Assembly: GCA_036850595.1 (NCBI GenBank)
Contig: CM072151.1
Span: 23,900,597-23,964,596, forward strand
Length of the DNA: 64,000 nt
Direction: 5' to 3'
Origin: Rhyacichthys aspro
Taxonomy: Eukaryota; Chordata; Actinopteri; Gobiiformes; Rhyacichthyidae
The stretch's first letter is position 1. Each line of letters starts with the position of its first letter. The position numbers and the translations under genes are program-made. The notes under the pieces are model-generated. The model was not told the DNA's origin, made no database searches, and saw only the letters and a program-made list of their open reading frames with translations. Shown here piece by piece: positions 63,581 through 64,000 of this stretch.

Positions 63581-63848
63581 TATTTATTGGCATTTGGTTC
63601 TAAAACATGTCTAAATGTCTTTTTTAAACATGTCTTCTTTATTATTACTGTCATGTTGGTTGTTGCGTTGTTGTGGCTGATGTGATGCAGAAGACAAATT
63701 TCCCCAAGTGTAAAGTATACTAAACTTTACGAAACCTTATCTTGTGGTAGAGTTAATAACTGTGTGGTTTTGTTCTGTCTGTGCATGTTTGTGTCTAAGG
63801 TCATTTTCACACAAAGAGTAGTGCATATCATTCAGTAGTTTTCACAAC

Positions 63849-64000
63849 CTTCTCAGCTGCTTCGGGCTCCTTGTCTTGTTGCTGATGTCGACTGTAGATC
63901 ATGACAACAAGCAGCAGAGCGGTCAGAGCCAGGAGTGAGATGCCCACAGCGATGGCGGTCTGAGTGGCAGCCCCCAAAGCGCTGAAGGCCATGCTGCCCA
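63849..64000 (-). CDS. unidentified single-pass membrane protein, transmembrane exon (partial)
   Basis: The minus strand reads MAFSALGAATQTAIAVGISL then LALTALLLVVMIYSRHQQQ and DKEPEAAEK. That is a hydrophobic membrane segment of about 21 residues followed by a basic stop-transfer. Exiting at AAG|gttgtg (63849), or 3 nt later at GTT|gtgaaa, leaves phase 0, matching the tail exon at 62205. Unspliced, the frame meets TGA at 63832-63834, so a short-tailed form is possible. The extracellular part lies beyond the window. The donor is not a strong consensus, which is the main doubt. Confidence 0.62.

Overview
This is eukaryotic, almost certainly teleost fish, nuclear DNA. Short exons with GT/AG splice sites sit in large AT-rich introns. 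The introns are packed with typical fish repeats: hAT, Tc1 and Tigger-like DNA transposons, Ty3/gypsy, DIRS-like and retroviral LTR elements, L1- and L2-type LINE pieces, and microsatellites. Most long open reading frames here belong to decayed mobile elements, not host genes.

Three host genes can be supported. (1) The 3' end of a nuclear factor I (NFI) gene on +, nearest NFIC from memory. An exon at 6559-6647 ends in the family C-terminus, a 21-nt coding end at 16070-16090 adds the residues SWYLGN and a stop, and a probable multi-kb 3' UTR follows. (2) A complete sass6 gene (centriole cartwheel protein SAS-6) on +, 16 coding exons from 20800 to 60601. Phases agree at every junction and give 586 residues. 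Its last intron is 20.9 kb and its last coding exon is only 50 nt. (3) On -, the membrane-spanning and cytoplasmic-tail exons of an unidentified single-pass membrane protein (61828-64000). It converges on sass6, with the two predicted poly(A) signals about 100 bp apart.

Layout: 1-6558 is NFI intron with a deleted gypsy pol on -, LTR-like pieces and a solo LTR. 6648-16069 is the last NFI intron, with a hAT element, two L1 pieces, a DIRS-like element, a Tigger-like element, an L2-type LINE and a strong hairpin. 16091 to about 20600 is probable NFI 3' UTR. 20800-39690 holds sass6 exons 1-15, with transposons mainly in introns 5 and 6. 39691-60551 is the giant last sass6 intron, a transposon graveyard built around an endogenous retrovirus on - (about 43.4-51.6 kb). 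That retrovirus was split in its integrase by a Tigger-like element, which was itself split by a hAT-like element. 60602-64000 is the convergent 3' ends plus a Tc1 element in the membrane-protein intron.

The best evidence is internal: reading-frame phase across sass6, the NFI C-terminus recovered by splicing, and target-site duplications (TSDs) bounding at least seven transposons. In one case other copies of the host repeat show the empty site. No new functional system is claimed. The most unusual features are the nested insertion stack and the transposon-filled terminal intron of sass6.
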